Shown: piece after piece, positions 11,385 to 23,419 of the stretch
Numbering within the stretch: position 1 is the stretch's first letter
How the letters are laid out: every line of letters starts with the position of its first letter
Source: Eulemur rufifrons
Taxonomy: Eukaryota > Chordata > Mammalia > Primates > Lemuridae
Reading direction: 5' to 3'
DNA: 64,000 nucleotides
Assembly (NCBI RefSeq): GCF_041146395.1
Contig: NC_090995.1
Coordinates: 11,572,501 to 11,636,500, forward strand
Program-made: the position numbers and the translations under genes
Notes under the pieces: generated by a model
Database searches by the model: none
What the model saw: the letters and a program-made list of their open reading frames with translations, nothing else
Told to the model about the DNA's origin: nothing

Positions 11385-11605
11385 TAATTTCTTGAATATT
11401 TATTCTGTGCCTTGAACTGTTTCAAGCACTTCGCTTTTGCAGTTTAGTTGGATTTTGAAAGAAATCTATGACTACATACTCTTACTATCACTGTGCTATT
11501 AAGGTAAAGTGACCTGGCTATGGTCACAAAGCTATGAAGGACCACACTCAGGGCAAGCCTAGAGTCATCCGGTTCCAAGGCCAGGCTCTGAATAACTATC
11601 TACCA
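11385..11605 (-). mobile_element. MIR SINE remnant
   Basis: The plus strand reads TTGAATATTTATTCTGTGCC then CAAGCACTT, followed by AAAGTGACCTGGCTATGGTC and a diverged tRNA-related end. Old and diverged. Confidence 0.6.
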
Positions 11606-13854
11606 TTTATTATAAGTTTGACATATAATTATGAGAAATCTTTCTTAGGACGAGGCCACCGTAACCTCTCATTTGACAATAGTCTCAAACCAGCAAGACA
11701 CTTCAGTGATATCTTTAAAAAGAACTCTGTACGATCTGTGTATGATCTTTCTAACGTAGCAAGACAAAGAAGTTCCATATGACTTGTACTCGCCACTCAA
11801 AAGCTTCAGGGCATTTTAAGTGACATTAGCCAGGATGCTAGAGTGAGGACCTCTAAAAATCCTCTTCACCATAAAAGCCACTAGCAGAAATTTTCAGAAT
11901 CGACTTTTTCAGAACTCTGGAAACGAGCGAGTTGGCTTGAAGCAATCTGGAGAATATTTATTCAAGAAAAATGGCTACATCTCAGTTAAGAGCAGTAAAC
12001 TCTGTGGTGTGTTAACCTGCCCGATGCTCATCCTTTTCTTCCCACTTTGCACTCACATTGACAACCACAGCTCACAGTCACAGTGAACACCACAGTCCGA
12101 CAGCCACTGAGACGGGCAGAGCAGGGCTGGAACTGCTTCAAAACTCATTTTCAAAGAATTGTCATTATTTGACTTGTTTGGTGTTCACCGGCAGACCCAA
12201 CTTATGAGGCTTGTCTTTACTTAACCTGACTAGGAGCTTGCCTCGTGCAAACAGTTTTCTTTCCCAGGGGCATTTGTTAAAAACCATGAACAGCACTTGT
12301 ATTTAACATCATCGCTGCCTGAAACGGTTGGGACAAGCAACAGGCAAACCAAGAGCTTAAAAGGAAAATCTGGAGGGTGAGATTTCCATAGGGGGTTTTG
12401 AAATGCTCTGATATATTCCTGGGACTCTAGAAGACCACGTGCACATTTAGGGTTGTGTGCATGCTCAGGGCTACGTATGTGCCCAGGAAAGAACTGAGGA
12501 GTCCCTGAGCTCTCACCTCTGCTAACATTTGGACTCTGCACAAGCAGACACTGAAGGTGAAGGCAGAGTGGTAAACTGCCTAAATGAGTGTTGAGGGTTC
12601 GGCTCTACAGACACACAAAACCCCTCGGGAAAGACCGGGAGACTTCCTGGCACTAGGCATTTCAGGAGATCTCTAGTCACTGGCTGACAATGAGGTGAAC
12701 CAAACAGAGACTTCAATGCCCATGCATAGCTAAAAATATAGACTTTCTAGAATTAGTTCAGGAAAGAGACTACACAAACAAACAACAACACAGAAACAAA
12801 CAAAAAAACCTAAGAAGGGAGGAAGAATCTAGTATCCACAGTTTCCACAAATCATTAAAAACGCCCAGCTTTCAACCAAAAATTATGAGACATGAAAAGC
12901 ATAATGTAAGTACAGCCCGCGTACAGGGGAAAAAGCAGACGCTGAGGAAGCCCAGGTACTGTACTCACTAGACACAGGTTTAAAATCAGCTATTTAAACA
13001 CTGTCGCTGTTCCGCACTGTGTTTGGAGACACTGTGCATTTAATGCTATTTTACTGTCTGCCCATATGACAGACACACATTTTCTCAAAGGTTTGCAGCC
13101 TCCATTCTACACGATTCTGCCTCGTGTTCTGGGAAAAGGGACCTCTTTCCCCTCACTGGACTATTAACATGAGAAGCACCACTGCTTCCCATCAGAGCTA
13201 CGAACCGTGTGGGGGCATTTAATTAATGGAAGAGTGACATCCCAAGGTCCCCACGATGGGTTTGTGAACAGTCATGCCAAAGCGTACCTGCCACAATTAC
13301 AGAGTGAGTGTCGGGGCTCCAGAGATTTACAACGCTCTTTATTGTGTCTTGGGAGGCTTCGACTTCATCTACTTTCTGGGATAATAAATGGCAATAATCC
13401 CTTGTAAAGGGACTTTCTTTGAATTTTTATAGCCATTTAGGACAGCCTAGCTTGGTAGTAATGATGATGTGTGTGTGTCACTGTAGGTGTTACCATTTTT
13501 TTTTCATTTTTTATTCCCTCCTCTGTGTCAGTCTGTTGCTTAGAATGCTAATGAGGAACATTAAGCCCAGATAATGAGGACAGAGTGGTATAATCACGGG
13601 CCCATTCCGGAAGAGTCTAAGCAGATTCCAGAGCCTCATCGTGCTACAGGAGCCAGCATTCCTCACTGGCTCATAGAAAATGACACAGGTACAATCTAGA
13701 TATCATAGTGTAAGCACTTCTCTTCATAAGCATTGGCTAAGAATTCAATTTTTCTTCACAGATACCTAGGGACTTTAAAATATAATATACAGATACAAAA
13801 ATATGTATAAATGAGCAGTGTTCTATGCAGTACAACTTCAATTTGGATTTTTTT

Positions 13855-15270
13855 GCAATGAATAACCCTGTCTATGTGTCATTTTGCATGTCCAGAGATA
13901 CATGCAAAATATCTGATGAGTTTTGACAAATGTATACAGTCCTGGAAATTCACCTAATCCTAATCTAGAAAAGTTCCCTTGTGCCCCTTTGGAGCCAATC
14001 CCCCGCACCCACCTCTGGCCCGTGGCTTCCACTGATGAGCTTTCTAGCTCTATAGTTTGGTCTTTTCTAGAATTTCATATAAGTGCAAGTATACTGTGTG
14101 TAGGCTTTCATGACTAGGTATTTTTCACTCAGCATAATACTTTTGATATTTATCCATGTTGTTACATGTATCAGTAGTTCATTCTTTCTATGGCTCAGTA
14201 GTATTCCATTCTATAGAGGGGCCACATTTGTTTACTCACTGGTTGATGGAGAATTGGTCTGTTTTCAGTTTGGGGCTATTACGGGTAAAGTTGGTAAGAA
14301 CATTTGACTATAAGTCTCGAGTGAACATATGTTTTATTTCTTCTTGAGTAAATATTTAGCACATTGCTCTGCTGGGTCTTAGGATTAGTGTATATTTAAC
14401 TTTATAACAACCTGCCTAATTCTTTGGTGAAATGGTTCTAACATTTTGTATTTCTGCCAGCCAAACTTGGTGTATTTTCGGTCTTAATTCTATACTTTAT
14501 AGGGGATGTGTAGTGGTATCTCATTATGGTTTAAATTTTCTTTTTTCCTAATGACTAAAGATGGTGAACATCTTTCCGTGTGTTATTTGCTATTTCTCTG
14601 TTTTCTTTGATGATGTGCCTATTTCAAATCTTTTGCCAGTTTTTCATTGGGTTGACTATGCAATGTTGCATGAGTCTTTATATATTCTTTAAACATGTTC
14701 TTTGATCAGATATGTGATTTGCAAATACATTCCTCATGCCTGTGGCTTACTTTTCTGTTTTCTTGAGAATATCTTTTGAAGAACAAAAGTTTCAATTTTG
14801 ATGAAGTCCACCTTATCAAAATTTTAAAAATATTTTTATAAAGCCTTTTGTGTACTGTCTTTGAGTAATTCAAAGTCATAAGAATTCTTCTGTGTTTTCT
14901 TCTATATGTTTTGTACTTTTAACTCTTACATTTAGGTCTGAGATCTATTTCAGGTTTATGTGTGTGTTGTGGGGGGATAAGGTTTGAGGTTAGTTTGTTT
15001 TTTTAAGATATGCAATTGTTCCAGCATGATTTGATAAAATGACTATCCCTTTCTCATTGAAAAGGGATGTTTCTCAAAAATCAAATGACCACATATGTGG
15101 GTCTATTTGTGGACTCTCTGTTGCATTACATTGATCCATACATCTGTCTTTATACCAATACCACACTATCTTGATTATCTGTGGCTTTATATTGTCTTGA
15201 AATCAGATTGTGTATATTCAACTTTATTTTTCCCTTTCAAATTATCTGGGCTGTTCTAGATAATAGTTTT
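13855..15270 (-). mobile_element. L1 (LINE-1) ORF2 3' part and 3' UTR, old subfamily
   Basis: The plus strand reads as reversed L1: 3' UTR first, then TTTTCACTCAGCATAATACT, TATCCATGTTGTTACATGTA, TATGGCTCAGTAGTATTCCA, and further on the GTCTATTTGTGGACTCTCTG and ATACCAATACCACACTATCT segments of ORF2. Many substitutions and stops; not active. Confidence 0.85.
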
Positions 15271-16579
15271 GTGTAGTGTCCACTCATGCAAACAGAAACC
15301 AATTCTCATCTACTCTCTGTAGCTCTCTGGACTCTCTGTGTCTAGTTCTCTCTTCTCTGCTTCCTACTCCAAATACCAGCCCCCTCGGCCTTCTCATTGT
15401 CTCATCGTACTCTTTTCAGCTCAGCAAGACCTGGGCTCTGTTTGCATGTCTCCTGCCTGTGATGCAGTGTGGAAACTGCCTCCCAGCAGCGATCTGGGGC
15501 AAGCACTGGGTTCTCTTAATTTGTTTTCCTCTTTTAGCAATCATAGTCATATACTGCCTGTAGGCCAATGTCTAAAAACTGCTGTTTCATACATTTTGTT
15601 CTGGTTTTCTAGTTGTTCGATTTGGGAGGGTAAATCCAGTTTCTGTTCCTTCATCATGACAGGAGCAGAATGAAATACTGTTTGGTAGTATTTTAAGATA
15701 ATGCTGAGAACAGTCTTCAAAGGGTTTTCTTTAAAACACGTATCTATCAGAGAGCTATAGATATGATTATGTAACAAGGCTATCATTAATGGTTACATTA
15801 ATATTTGAATAGTAGCAAGAAGGAGAGTAATGGTAAGGAACGTATAGAGAATTTTTAAAGCAAGAGAGAATTTTAAAAGACAGCAGATAAAAAACAAAGC
15901 GGTCTCCATGTTTTCAAGAGAATTCGTATCAGCTGACTGCAAGTAGCATGTAAGTAGCTAAGAGTAATGACTTTAATTCATTTGGACGTCTACCAAAATG
16001 AAAAAAGAAGGTAAAGATAAATATTGTGGGTTAGTCAATATTTAATATTTCTTAGCCAACCTGTGCAGTTTTTACTCCAGCCTGCTGTGCAAACTATAAC
16101 GAAAGCACATGAGGAGGGACTAAACCATTACACGTGGATTGAACTTACTGTTAGATCAGGCTACTGTTCCACACACCTATCACATCTCGGGGGTTACTTC
16201 AGCCTCAGAGTATATTTGATTGAATTATAGTATTTATGTATAAGATGTGGGGCAAAAGACAGGGAGGCATGAGCACAAATACAAGTTCCATCTTGGAACC
16301 CGAAGCAAGCGAGAGTTAATGCTTTCCTTCCGTCTGCTCTCTCCCTGTCCTCCCCCAGCCACTCCCTAGAGCCGGCGCAGTTACTATTCAGGACTAAAAA
16401 TCCTAGCTCGACATTCTCGTGCTCAGTAATCATCAAAGACTCCTGAATGTACAATGGTTTATGAGGCCTTGAAAATGCTGTGAGATCTTTCCAGCCATTC
16501 TTCCACCAGTCTTTCCTGTATGCCCTGGTATCGCTGACCTTACCAAAATGTTCACTCAGATATACTAGGGTCCTTCTCA

Positions 16580-16905
16580 CTGCTAAATGTTTGGGTCCTC
16601 CCCAAGGGGGATGGTATGAGAAAGTGGGCCGTTGGGAAGTAATTACGTCATGAAGGTGGAGCCCTCATAAATGAGACTGGTGCCCTTATAAAAGAGATCT
16701 CAGAGAGCTCCTTCACTCCTCTGCCATGTGGGAACACAGAAAACAGATATCTATGAACCAGAAAATGAGCCTACATCAGATATTGTACCTACTGGCACCG
16801 TGATCTTGGACTTCCGAGCTCCAGAACTGTGAGAACTAAGTGTCTGTTATTCATGAGTTCCCCAGTCTATGGTATTCTGTTACAGGGGCCTGACTGGAAT
16901 AAGAT
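16580..16905 (+). mobile_element. LTR remnant, MaLR (MLT/MST) type
   Basis: Contains AAATGTTTGGGTCCTCCCCA, GAAGGTGGAGCCCTCATAAA, GTGCCCTTATAAAAGAGATC (TATA-box-like), CTCCAGAACTGTGAGAACTA and a GTCTATGGTATTCTGTTACA end. This order is that of mammalian MaLR-type LTRs. It is a solo LTR: no internal retroviral genes flank it. Confidence 0.6.
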
Positions 16906-17301
16906 GATAACCTTCTTACCTTACAAAGGATCAAATTCCCTTACCTCTTGAAATCAGTCATATAAAACCAAAATTAATGAATACATATTAACTTATGTAT
17001 TTATTTTTTAATAACATTTGAATTTTCTAAAAATTTCATTGGACTCAGAAAGTGAACTAGATTTTTTTCAGTTCTTGCATGATATTGTACAGATGATTCA
17101 TAAAAGGTCCATTTATTCTTGTAATGCTACTGGGGAGGTGTTTAGTAAGCTAAAAAAAACTCTCAAAGAGAAGGTTTTACATTTAGAGATTGCCATAGAA
17201 TCACTTATTTCCTTCATTTTCTTAGAGGAGAATGAATTCTGGCCAACCTGGAGACAGCTGATTCTTCTTTTGATGAGGGTGTAAGATAATCATTTACTTA
17301 C

Positions 17302-17423
17302 CCTCCATGATAGTCAAAGGATCTTCCACTTTGGGTCGCAGGATGTTAGGACCAAAGACAGTTGCCAGGTTCTGCACACTCATTTTGTTAACTCCAGAAT
17401 AGGACTGTACTTCATCCAAGAAC
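17302..17423 (-). CDS. ARHGAP24: ARHGAP24 exon, RhoGAP domain C-terminal part
   Basis: 122 nt: the G completes an AG|G arginine codon, 40 codons follow, then G|GT. The acceptor ends CAATAG and the donor reads GTAAGT. The translation, [20 protein letters not shown] then [21 protein letters not shown], is the RhoGAP segment with the conserved Asn-Leu-Ala-x-Val-Phe-Gly-Pro-Asn helix, which packs against the bound GTPase. Every residue agrees with the human protein as I remember it. It joins the linker exon in frame at Gly. The following intron starts immediately after the GTPase-binding core. Confidence 0.97.
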
Positions 17424-17760
17424 CTATTGGGTGTGAGCATAGGATCAAAACACAATAGGGTCAAATTAGTCGGTGGTAGAAAATAGATCACTGGGGAATT
17501 TATGAATCAGAGTATGTTCAAAGATGATTATGGAGACAACATTATTTGGATATTCAAACATCTCTCACTCAAATGTGGAAAAAATATATTGCAAATTACA
17601 CAGGTTCAAATTTTAGGGATCTTACAAAAAGTCTGTTCTGGCCCGGCCTGGCTTGGTTTCTTCCGTCAATCAAAGGAACAAATGTGTTTGGACAATACTA
17701 ATATGGACTTGAGAGTCAAGAATATAGATTTCCTTCCAATCCCTCAATGACGTATTAAAT

Positions 17761-17783
17761 TTATATATATATATATATATATT
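17761..17783. repeat. (TA)n microsatellite
   Basis: An uninterrupted TA run of about 11 units. Confidence 0.95.
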
Positions 17784-18139
17784 CAATGAGAGAACCATAT
17801 GTAAGATCATCTTGTACAACCCCTTATTTTCAAGAGGAGGAATCCATCCTCTTTGTTAAGTAACTTGTGAGCTTCCTATTTATAGTCTAGTTAAAAAATG
17901 CAATCAAACATAATAGAAATTAAAACATCATTTCTACTGATAGAAGAAAATTGCAAGCATAAATTATTTCAATTTATTAGGTGCTATAGGGAGTAAGAGG
18001 CACAAAATAGCAGGAGAGATTATTTTTGTAATCTTTCAGCCTTTGTTCATTCCCCAGTTCTTCTTTGTTTCTACAAGATCTTCCATTATTTCATGGCTTG
18101 CTAATTGTACCGATGAAATAAAATGATGAAAAATAAAAG

Positions 18140-18362
18140 TAGCATATTTATGTAGTACCATTATGTGCCAGTCATGGTACTAACTTATTAAATTCTCAAA
18201 GCATCGCTGTGAGGTAGGTACTTTTCCATTTCACAGATGAGATTCATGAGGTACCAGGGAGGTTAGAATCTTTCCTAAGGACACAGAGTGAGTACGTGGC
18301 AGAGCTGAGATCTGAACCCACTTAGTCTGACTCCAGAGTCTGTACCCTTAACTACTATACCG
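18140..18362 (-). mobile_element. MIR SINE, well preserved
   Basis: Full antisense order on the plus strand: TTATGTGCCAGTCATGGTAC, GCTGTGAGGTAGGTACTTTT, TTTCACAGATGAGATTCATG, ACAGAGTGAGTACGTGGCAG, CTGAACCCACTTAGTCTGAC, CTCCAGAGTCTGTACCCTTA. Nearly full length, in the sense orientation of the gene. Confidence 0.9.
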
Positions 18363-19174
18363 TGGATTTTTGAAAACATGCCCATTTCCAGATGGTCAGG
18401 ACTGTTATGCAGCCTAAACTATAGCAACAGCCAAGGCAAAAAGTCAGAAATCATCCTTCTTATTTGAAATACCTGAAATTAAAAGTCTGTTTAACTGTTC
18501 CAGGAGAAGTTAAGTATGTCTATCATGGACATAAAGACTTGCGGTACAGTTCTCAGACAAGCCTTCTATCCCTTTTACTTAAGGGGAATCTAACCTTTTT
18601 CTCATCTACTACAATAACTTCAGTAAAGTCAAAAATCTTGGGATTAAAGCCTAACATGTTAATAAGTCTCTTCTGTCAGTGACACAATTTCTTGCTTTTT
18701 CCAATTCTGAAACTCAAGGTCCTGTTTTCTTCTAAGTATAACCATCACCAGAAAAACTTATGGTGGGAGGTTTTGGGATTCCTGTTCAGCTACCACAGTG
18801 TGTAGCATTAAATCTTAAACTTTCACAGTTCCTAGTTTGCTGAACACTTATCTAATCAGGACACCAAAAGCATATATAAGTGATGTACTGTACTGAATTA
18901 AAAATTTGAATTTTATTTTAAAGTAGACTGGAAAGTTATCATTTAAGACACCTGGAAGTGACTTGTATTGCCAATCCTCAATCTCTATTTAAATCTACTA
19001 TCAATATAAGTTTCGATTTTACAGCTTTGGTTTCTTAAACAGGGGCACAGACCTGGCACATCCCATGACTTAAACGTGGTAACTGAAAGAGAGTTTTACC
19101 AGGCACAATTATTGTTTAATAGGATTTAATTACAAATGTCTTTCACTGAGTCTTGAGGGGAGAGAGAAATGGAA

Positions 19175-19415
19175 ATAAAATAATATTTACTGAACACTTC
19201 CTCTATATTAATCACTTAAAAATATAATTCAATTTTTAAAACAACTGTGTGAAATATGTGTTTTCATTACCATTTACCTGTTAGGACTCTGAGACTCAGA
19301 AAGAGTAAAAAAATTGCATAACGACACGGAAGTAGTCAGTGGTGGAACCTGAGCTCCCATGGAGTCTTGCTCATGCCAATGTACACGGTCCTTTGCCTAC
19401 ACAGTGCCACTCCCT
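19175..19415 (-). mobile_element. MIR SINE remnant
   Basis: The plus strand has AATATTTACTGAACACTTCC, GTTAGGACTCTGAGACTCAG, then GTGGTGGAACCTGAGCTCCC and a terminal TGCCTACACAGTGCC. More diverged than the copy at 18140. Confidence 0.75.
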
Positions 19416-19686
19416 AACTGGTACAAAGGACTTTGATGGAAGTTTAAAGCAATAAATCATTAATGTGTAGAGGCAAGAGAGATTTCAGAAACATCAAATT
19501 ACAAAATCAAGAAATTTTAGTGCTCGAAGAAGCCTTTCAGATCCTCTTGTCGAATCTCTTAATGGTATAGAGGCCAACAGTGGAGCTCACAGCAGTTAAG
19601 TGATTTCATTCATTGTCAAACATAAATTAGTGTCAGGCTAAATATAGTCTCGTTTTGTTTAGCTTTGTCATTGGGACATTTCTTAC

Positions 19687-19760
19687 CTGCAAATATACTT
19701 GAGGAGGTTGTAATTGACCACTGGCAAACTCTTCACCTGCTTTGCTAATTCCTTAACGCC
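19687..19760 (-). CDS. ARHGAP24: ARHGAP24 exon, RhoGAP domain middle
   Basis: 74 nt, phase 0 in and phase 2 out: acceptor CCTCAG, then GGC GTT AAG, and donor AG|GTAAGA. It encodes GVKELAKQVKSLPVVNYNLL then KYICR. This is the RhoGAP helix segment in which the LP-x-x-N-x-x-LL motif precedes the KYICRFLDEV helix, completed by the next exon. The short size is typical for a RhoGAP exon, and the reading frame is fixed by both neighbours. Confidence 0.96.
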
Positions 19761-20514
19761 CTGAGGACGAAGAAGAAAATAAATGTTATTTCTTTCTGTG
19801 TGTTGGCCTTGGAATTAAAGCAAGTGGGAAATGACCACAGCGGTTTTTTTTAAAAAATTAGTTTCACATGTTATCAGTGAAGGATCCTGTCCTGAACACT
19901 GTCCACCATCCTGGTGAGCATTTAAGAAATATTTTCAAAGACGTACAAGCATTTCGAGTATCTCCCCAAGGACTATTTGTGGAGAAACACATTTCAGTGA
20001 AGCTATTTATCATTTCTAATAGTTTCTCACAATTGACTGACAAGGGAAGATAGCCTCATTTATAATAAGGTAATTAGAAACAAGAAATCGGCCTGGATGG
20101 AGTCAGGGTCCTTCCCACGTTCAGTATGCCCAGAACACAGACAAACGTGTGTCTACGACAAGTAAGTCCCTTCAGGACTCCTCATGTCTAGGATCCAGCG
20201 TTTGGGGAGGGAGGATGGTTAGAGCGCCTGATCTTTCTGGAAATTTCACAAGGGACTAATTTGGTTGGTTCTTCTCATTGTAGAACTTTCTCTAAAATGT
20301 AAACGGCCCAAAAAAGCCCATGGATAATATAATCTGATTTCTTCTTCTCCCTGTAAATGTCCAAACACTAAACATTTTAGGCTTCATGGGACATACAGTC
20401 TCTGTCTCAGCTACTCGCCTCTTCCGTTGTAATACAAAGGTAGCCACACAGGTGATATTATGTAACAAATGGAATAAAACTTCATTTACAAACATAGGAA
20501 GCAGTTTTTGATAT

Positions 20515-21715
20515 GAGTACTAAAAAAAAATCTAATGGGGGAAAGATAGTCTTTTAACAAATGATGCTGGGACAACTGGTTATCCACACGCAAAAGAATG
20601 AATTTGGTCCCTTTCTTCACACCATAAACCAAAATGCACTCAAAATGGGTCACAGACCTAAATGGAAGAGTTCTCGGGCTTTATAAAAGCCCGAGAAGAA
20701 AATATAGGAGTAATTCTTTATGATGGTGAGTTAAGCAAAGGCTTCTTAGGCATGACACAAAAAGCACAAGTTACAGAAGAAAAACAGATAAATTGGACTT
20801 CATCAAAATTTAAAAAAAAAAAAAAATTTGTGCTTCACCATCAGGAACCTGAAGAGACAACCCACAGAATGGGACTAAATATTTGCAAATTGTAAATCTG
20901 ATAAGGGACTTGCATGGAAACTATAAGACAAAACAATTAAAATGGAAAATGATCTGAATAGATATTTCTCCACAGAAAATACACTCATAGTCAATGTGTA
21001 CATGGCAAGATGCTCATCATTAGCCATCAGGGACATGCCATTCAACCTCAATGAGACACCACTTCACTCACATCAAGATGGCTGTGACAAAAAAGACAGA
21101 TATCAAGTGATGGAAAAGACGTGGAGAAATTGGAACGTTTACACATTGCTGGTAGGAATTTAAAATGCTGGAGTCTTTTTGGAAAATACAGAGTTACATA
21201 TGGCACTGTAATTCTACCTTTTAGGTATATATGCGACAAAAATGAAAGCGTATGTCCATGCAAAATTTTGCACATGGATGTTCATAGCAGCATTGGTCAT
21301 TACAGCCAAACAATGGACACAAAACAAATGTTCTGTTTGGTTAATGAAACATAATTTGGAAATAAAAGGATGAAATACGGAAACAGCATGAATGAACCTC
21401 GAAAATAGTGAAAAAAGCCAGTCACAAAAAACAATATATTAAATTATTCCATTTATATGAAATGTCCAGAACAAGCAAATGTATAGGGACAGAAAATAGA
21501 ACAGCAGTTGCTAAGAGCTGGGGAAAGAGGAGAATGGGAAGAGGGTATGGGGTTTGTTTTGAGGTAAAGAAAACATTATAATTATACTAAAAATAAATTT
21601 TGATGATGGTTGCACAACTCTGAGAATAAACCAAAAGCACCAAATTTCATACTTTTAATGGGCGATTATATGGTATATGAATTGTATCTCAATAAAGCTG
21701 TTTTAAAAAAGCAGG
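20515..21715 (+). mobile_element. L1 ORF2 C-terminal part and 3' UTR, old subfamily
   Basis: Sense-strand L1: AATGATGCTGGGACAACTGG, AATGGGTCACAGACCTAAAT, AGAAAATATAGGAGTAATTC, ATTGGACTTCATCAAAATTT, later GGAAATTGGAACGTTTACAC, AAGCCAGTCACAAAAAACAA and the 3' UTR ending CTCAATAAAGCTGTTTTAAA. Frame-disrupted; opposite orientation to the gene. It carries an unusual perfect hairpin (20671-20697). Confidence 0.88.
20671..20697. repeat. Perfect 12-bp inverted repeat, 3-nt loop
   Basis: TTCTCGGGCTTT at 20671-20682, ATA, then AAAGCCCGAGAA at 20686-20697. The right arm aligns with normal L1 sequence (CTCCTAGAAGAA in related L1s), the left arm does not, so the left arm looks copied from the right in inverted orientation. 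Confidence 0.95.
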
Positions 21716-21894
21716 CAGTAGGTAGGATTTGGTACACAGGCCATTGTTTGAGGGGATTTGGGGGGACACAATGAAAAGGGGATTATTAAACAAGCCACCC
21801 ACTCCTTATGTAACGCGTGGACTGACACAGCACCACGTTTGACCATTCAGGGGAGCAAAGCGGCAGGGAGGGGGGCTGCATGTGCTCTGCCAGA

Positions 21895-22018
21895 TTCTTC
21901 TTTTTGGTCAAAGAAGACACACTTGAAGCTCAGATTCGGGGGGATGGGGAGGCATGGGCAATATATATAACCTGAACTTTTGTACCCCCATAATGAGCTG
22001 AAAAATAAAATAAAAAAA
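21895..22018 (+). mobile_element. Lemur-type L1 3' end
   Basis: AGGCATGGGCAATATATATA, AACCTGAACTTTTGTACCCC, CATAATGAGCTGAAAAATAA, then an A-rich tail. This matches the 3' end of L1s found in strepsirrhine primates. The upstream limit is uncertain and may reach about 21725. Confidence 0.7.
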
Positions 22019-22199
22019 GAAGGGATCAAAAATAGGACTTGAGGGATGTATGGAAAGTCTCACTGTGTGTGACGCCAATACCCAGAACAGTGGAAAACAA
22101 TCCAAGAACAGAACAAAAGGAAATTTGCAAAATAAAGACTAAGAACACTGGCAAAAACCTCAAATAAAAGCTTATATGGAAATAAATGCAGCAACTTAC

Positions 22200-22332
22200 T
22201 GCCTCCTCCTCCTTGCTCAGCAGCTTGGCACATGCCAAAAAATCTTCATACTTGGCGTAAGGAATAACTGGTTCTGGAAGTTCCCGGAGATACAATTTCA
22301 GAAGCGATGCCACTGTGTGTACATCTGTGTTG
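22200..22332 (-). CDS. ARHGAP24: ARHGAP24 exon, RhoGAP domain
   Basis: 133 nt: C completes AG|C serine, then 44 codons, ending GCA before donor GTAAGT; the acceptor is CTCTCTCTACAG. It encodes [20 protein letters not shown] then [20 protein letters not shown] and [16 protein letters not shown] is the hallmark RhoGAP helix; its Lys and Arg contact the GTPase and stabilise the arginine finger. The only difference from the human sequence I remember is Ala for Ser in DFLACAK. A short translation running past the donor (22026-22199) is intron read-through and not coding. Confidence 0.97.
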
Positions 22333-23419
22333 CTGTAGAGAGAGAAGTGTGAAGATACTCTTTGGAGTGCACGTCATACCATTTTATTTATTTTTTCATC
22401 AAATACAGGCTTGAGAGTCAGAATTCTATCCACGTTGGCAATGGAATGGGTCAATCCAGTTGCCAGGAAGCACTCACTTATGTAGTACCTGTTGGATAAA
22501 CCACCATAGTTGGGGAGGAGAAGGGTATAGAAGGGTACTTAGAATCTTCAGTGTGGTTTTAGAATTCAAGCATTTTTCTTTTGTGTGCATTTGGCAGTAA
22601 GCAAAGTGTTAATCAATGAGAATATACCAGACCTTAATATACACGATAATGCAATTTCCAAAATAATGCCAAATCTACCTATGTGTGTATTCAGTGTCAA
22701 CATTAATTGCTTCTGAATCCTCACTTTCTCTCTCGTAATGTTGGACTCATTTTTGAGAAGACAGAGGTGACCGGTTACAGATACTCGAAGCTGAGTATGA
22801 CATTCTGTCACTTTCAAAGCAAAGCTCATTGTGAAGATGACTGATTCTCAGGATAATTTCTTGTCTAAATTTCTAAGAAAGTTGGGAATCCTTAGAGTCT
22901 TCTAGAAAGAGAAGTGCTGTGACAATAAACAATGAAAACGCATCCTTTATATAACGTGCATAATTTATTTTCATCCTCTGCTGAATATCAGAGTGGCAGG
23001 GTAATTTACTGAAATATTTATTGACATTTTGTCCTCTCTATTCCCTGATTCCCTGTTTACCCAGGAAGATGTATGACAGTCAGGACAAGTAGAGTGTTCT
23101 CCGGGGGAAGGTGGTTTTGTTTCTGTGTTTCAGGGGAGAAGCAGAAGCCTGCAAGGGCTGTGAATTCCCATGAATCGAGAAGGGCGGTGGTGAGTGAGTC
23201 AGGGAACTCTTTCAGTAGTGAGAACATACGCCTCACTCCTGTGCTGCTCTCGGTGACAAGTCCCCCGAGGTGTCTGTCTTGGGAAGGTAGGATGCAGGCC
23301 TGGGGACTGCCTGCTTCAGAGAACATTCTCTCGTTCCAACAGTGGCGTGGAAGCAGAGTCCACTATACAAAAGGACATGGGCGGGAACATTGGGCTTCTC
23401 AGTCCTCAATTTTGGGCTC

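Larger units (their letters stand above)
11252..17301 (-). other. ARHGAP24: ARHGAP24 intron (6.05 kb)
   Basis: GT-AG intron. It contains a MIR (about 11385-11605), an antisense L1 (about 13855-15270) and an LTR remnant (about 16580-16905). The stretches 11610-13850 and 15275-16575 are single-copy DNA in which I see no exon. Confidence 0.85.
17424..19686 (-). other. ARHGAP24: ARHGAP24 intron (2.26 kb)
   Basis: GT-AG intron holding a (TA)n run and two MIR remnants. The remainder (17790-18135, 18365-19170, 19420-19680) is single-copy or too diverged to name; 19510-19630 resembles a SINE tail weakly. Confidence 0.85.
19761..22199 (-). other. ARHGAP24: ARHGAP24 intron (2.44 kb), L1-rich
   Basis: GT-AG intron in which about half is L1: an old L1 3' portion (20515-21715) followed by a lemur-type L1 3' end (about 21895-22018). 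The latter stops only about 180 bp from the donor of the preceding exon. The segment 19765-20510 is single-copy DNA. Confidence 0.85.

Noticed and set aside
22026..22199. Extension of the RhoGAP frame past 22200 ([13 protein letters not shown]...)
   Set aside because: Intron read-through: a canonical GTAAGT donor sits at the exon edge and the next exon joins in the right phase.
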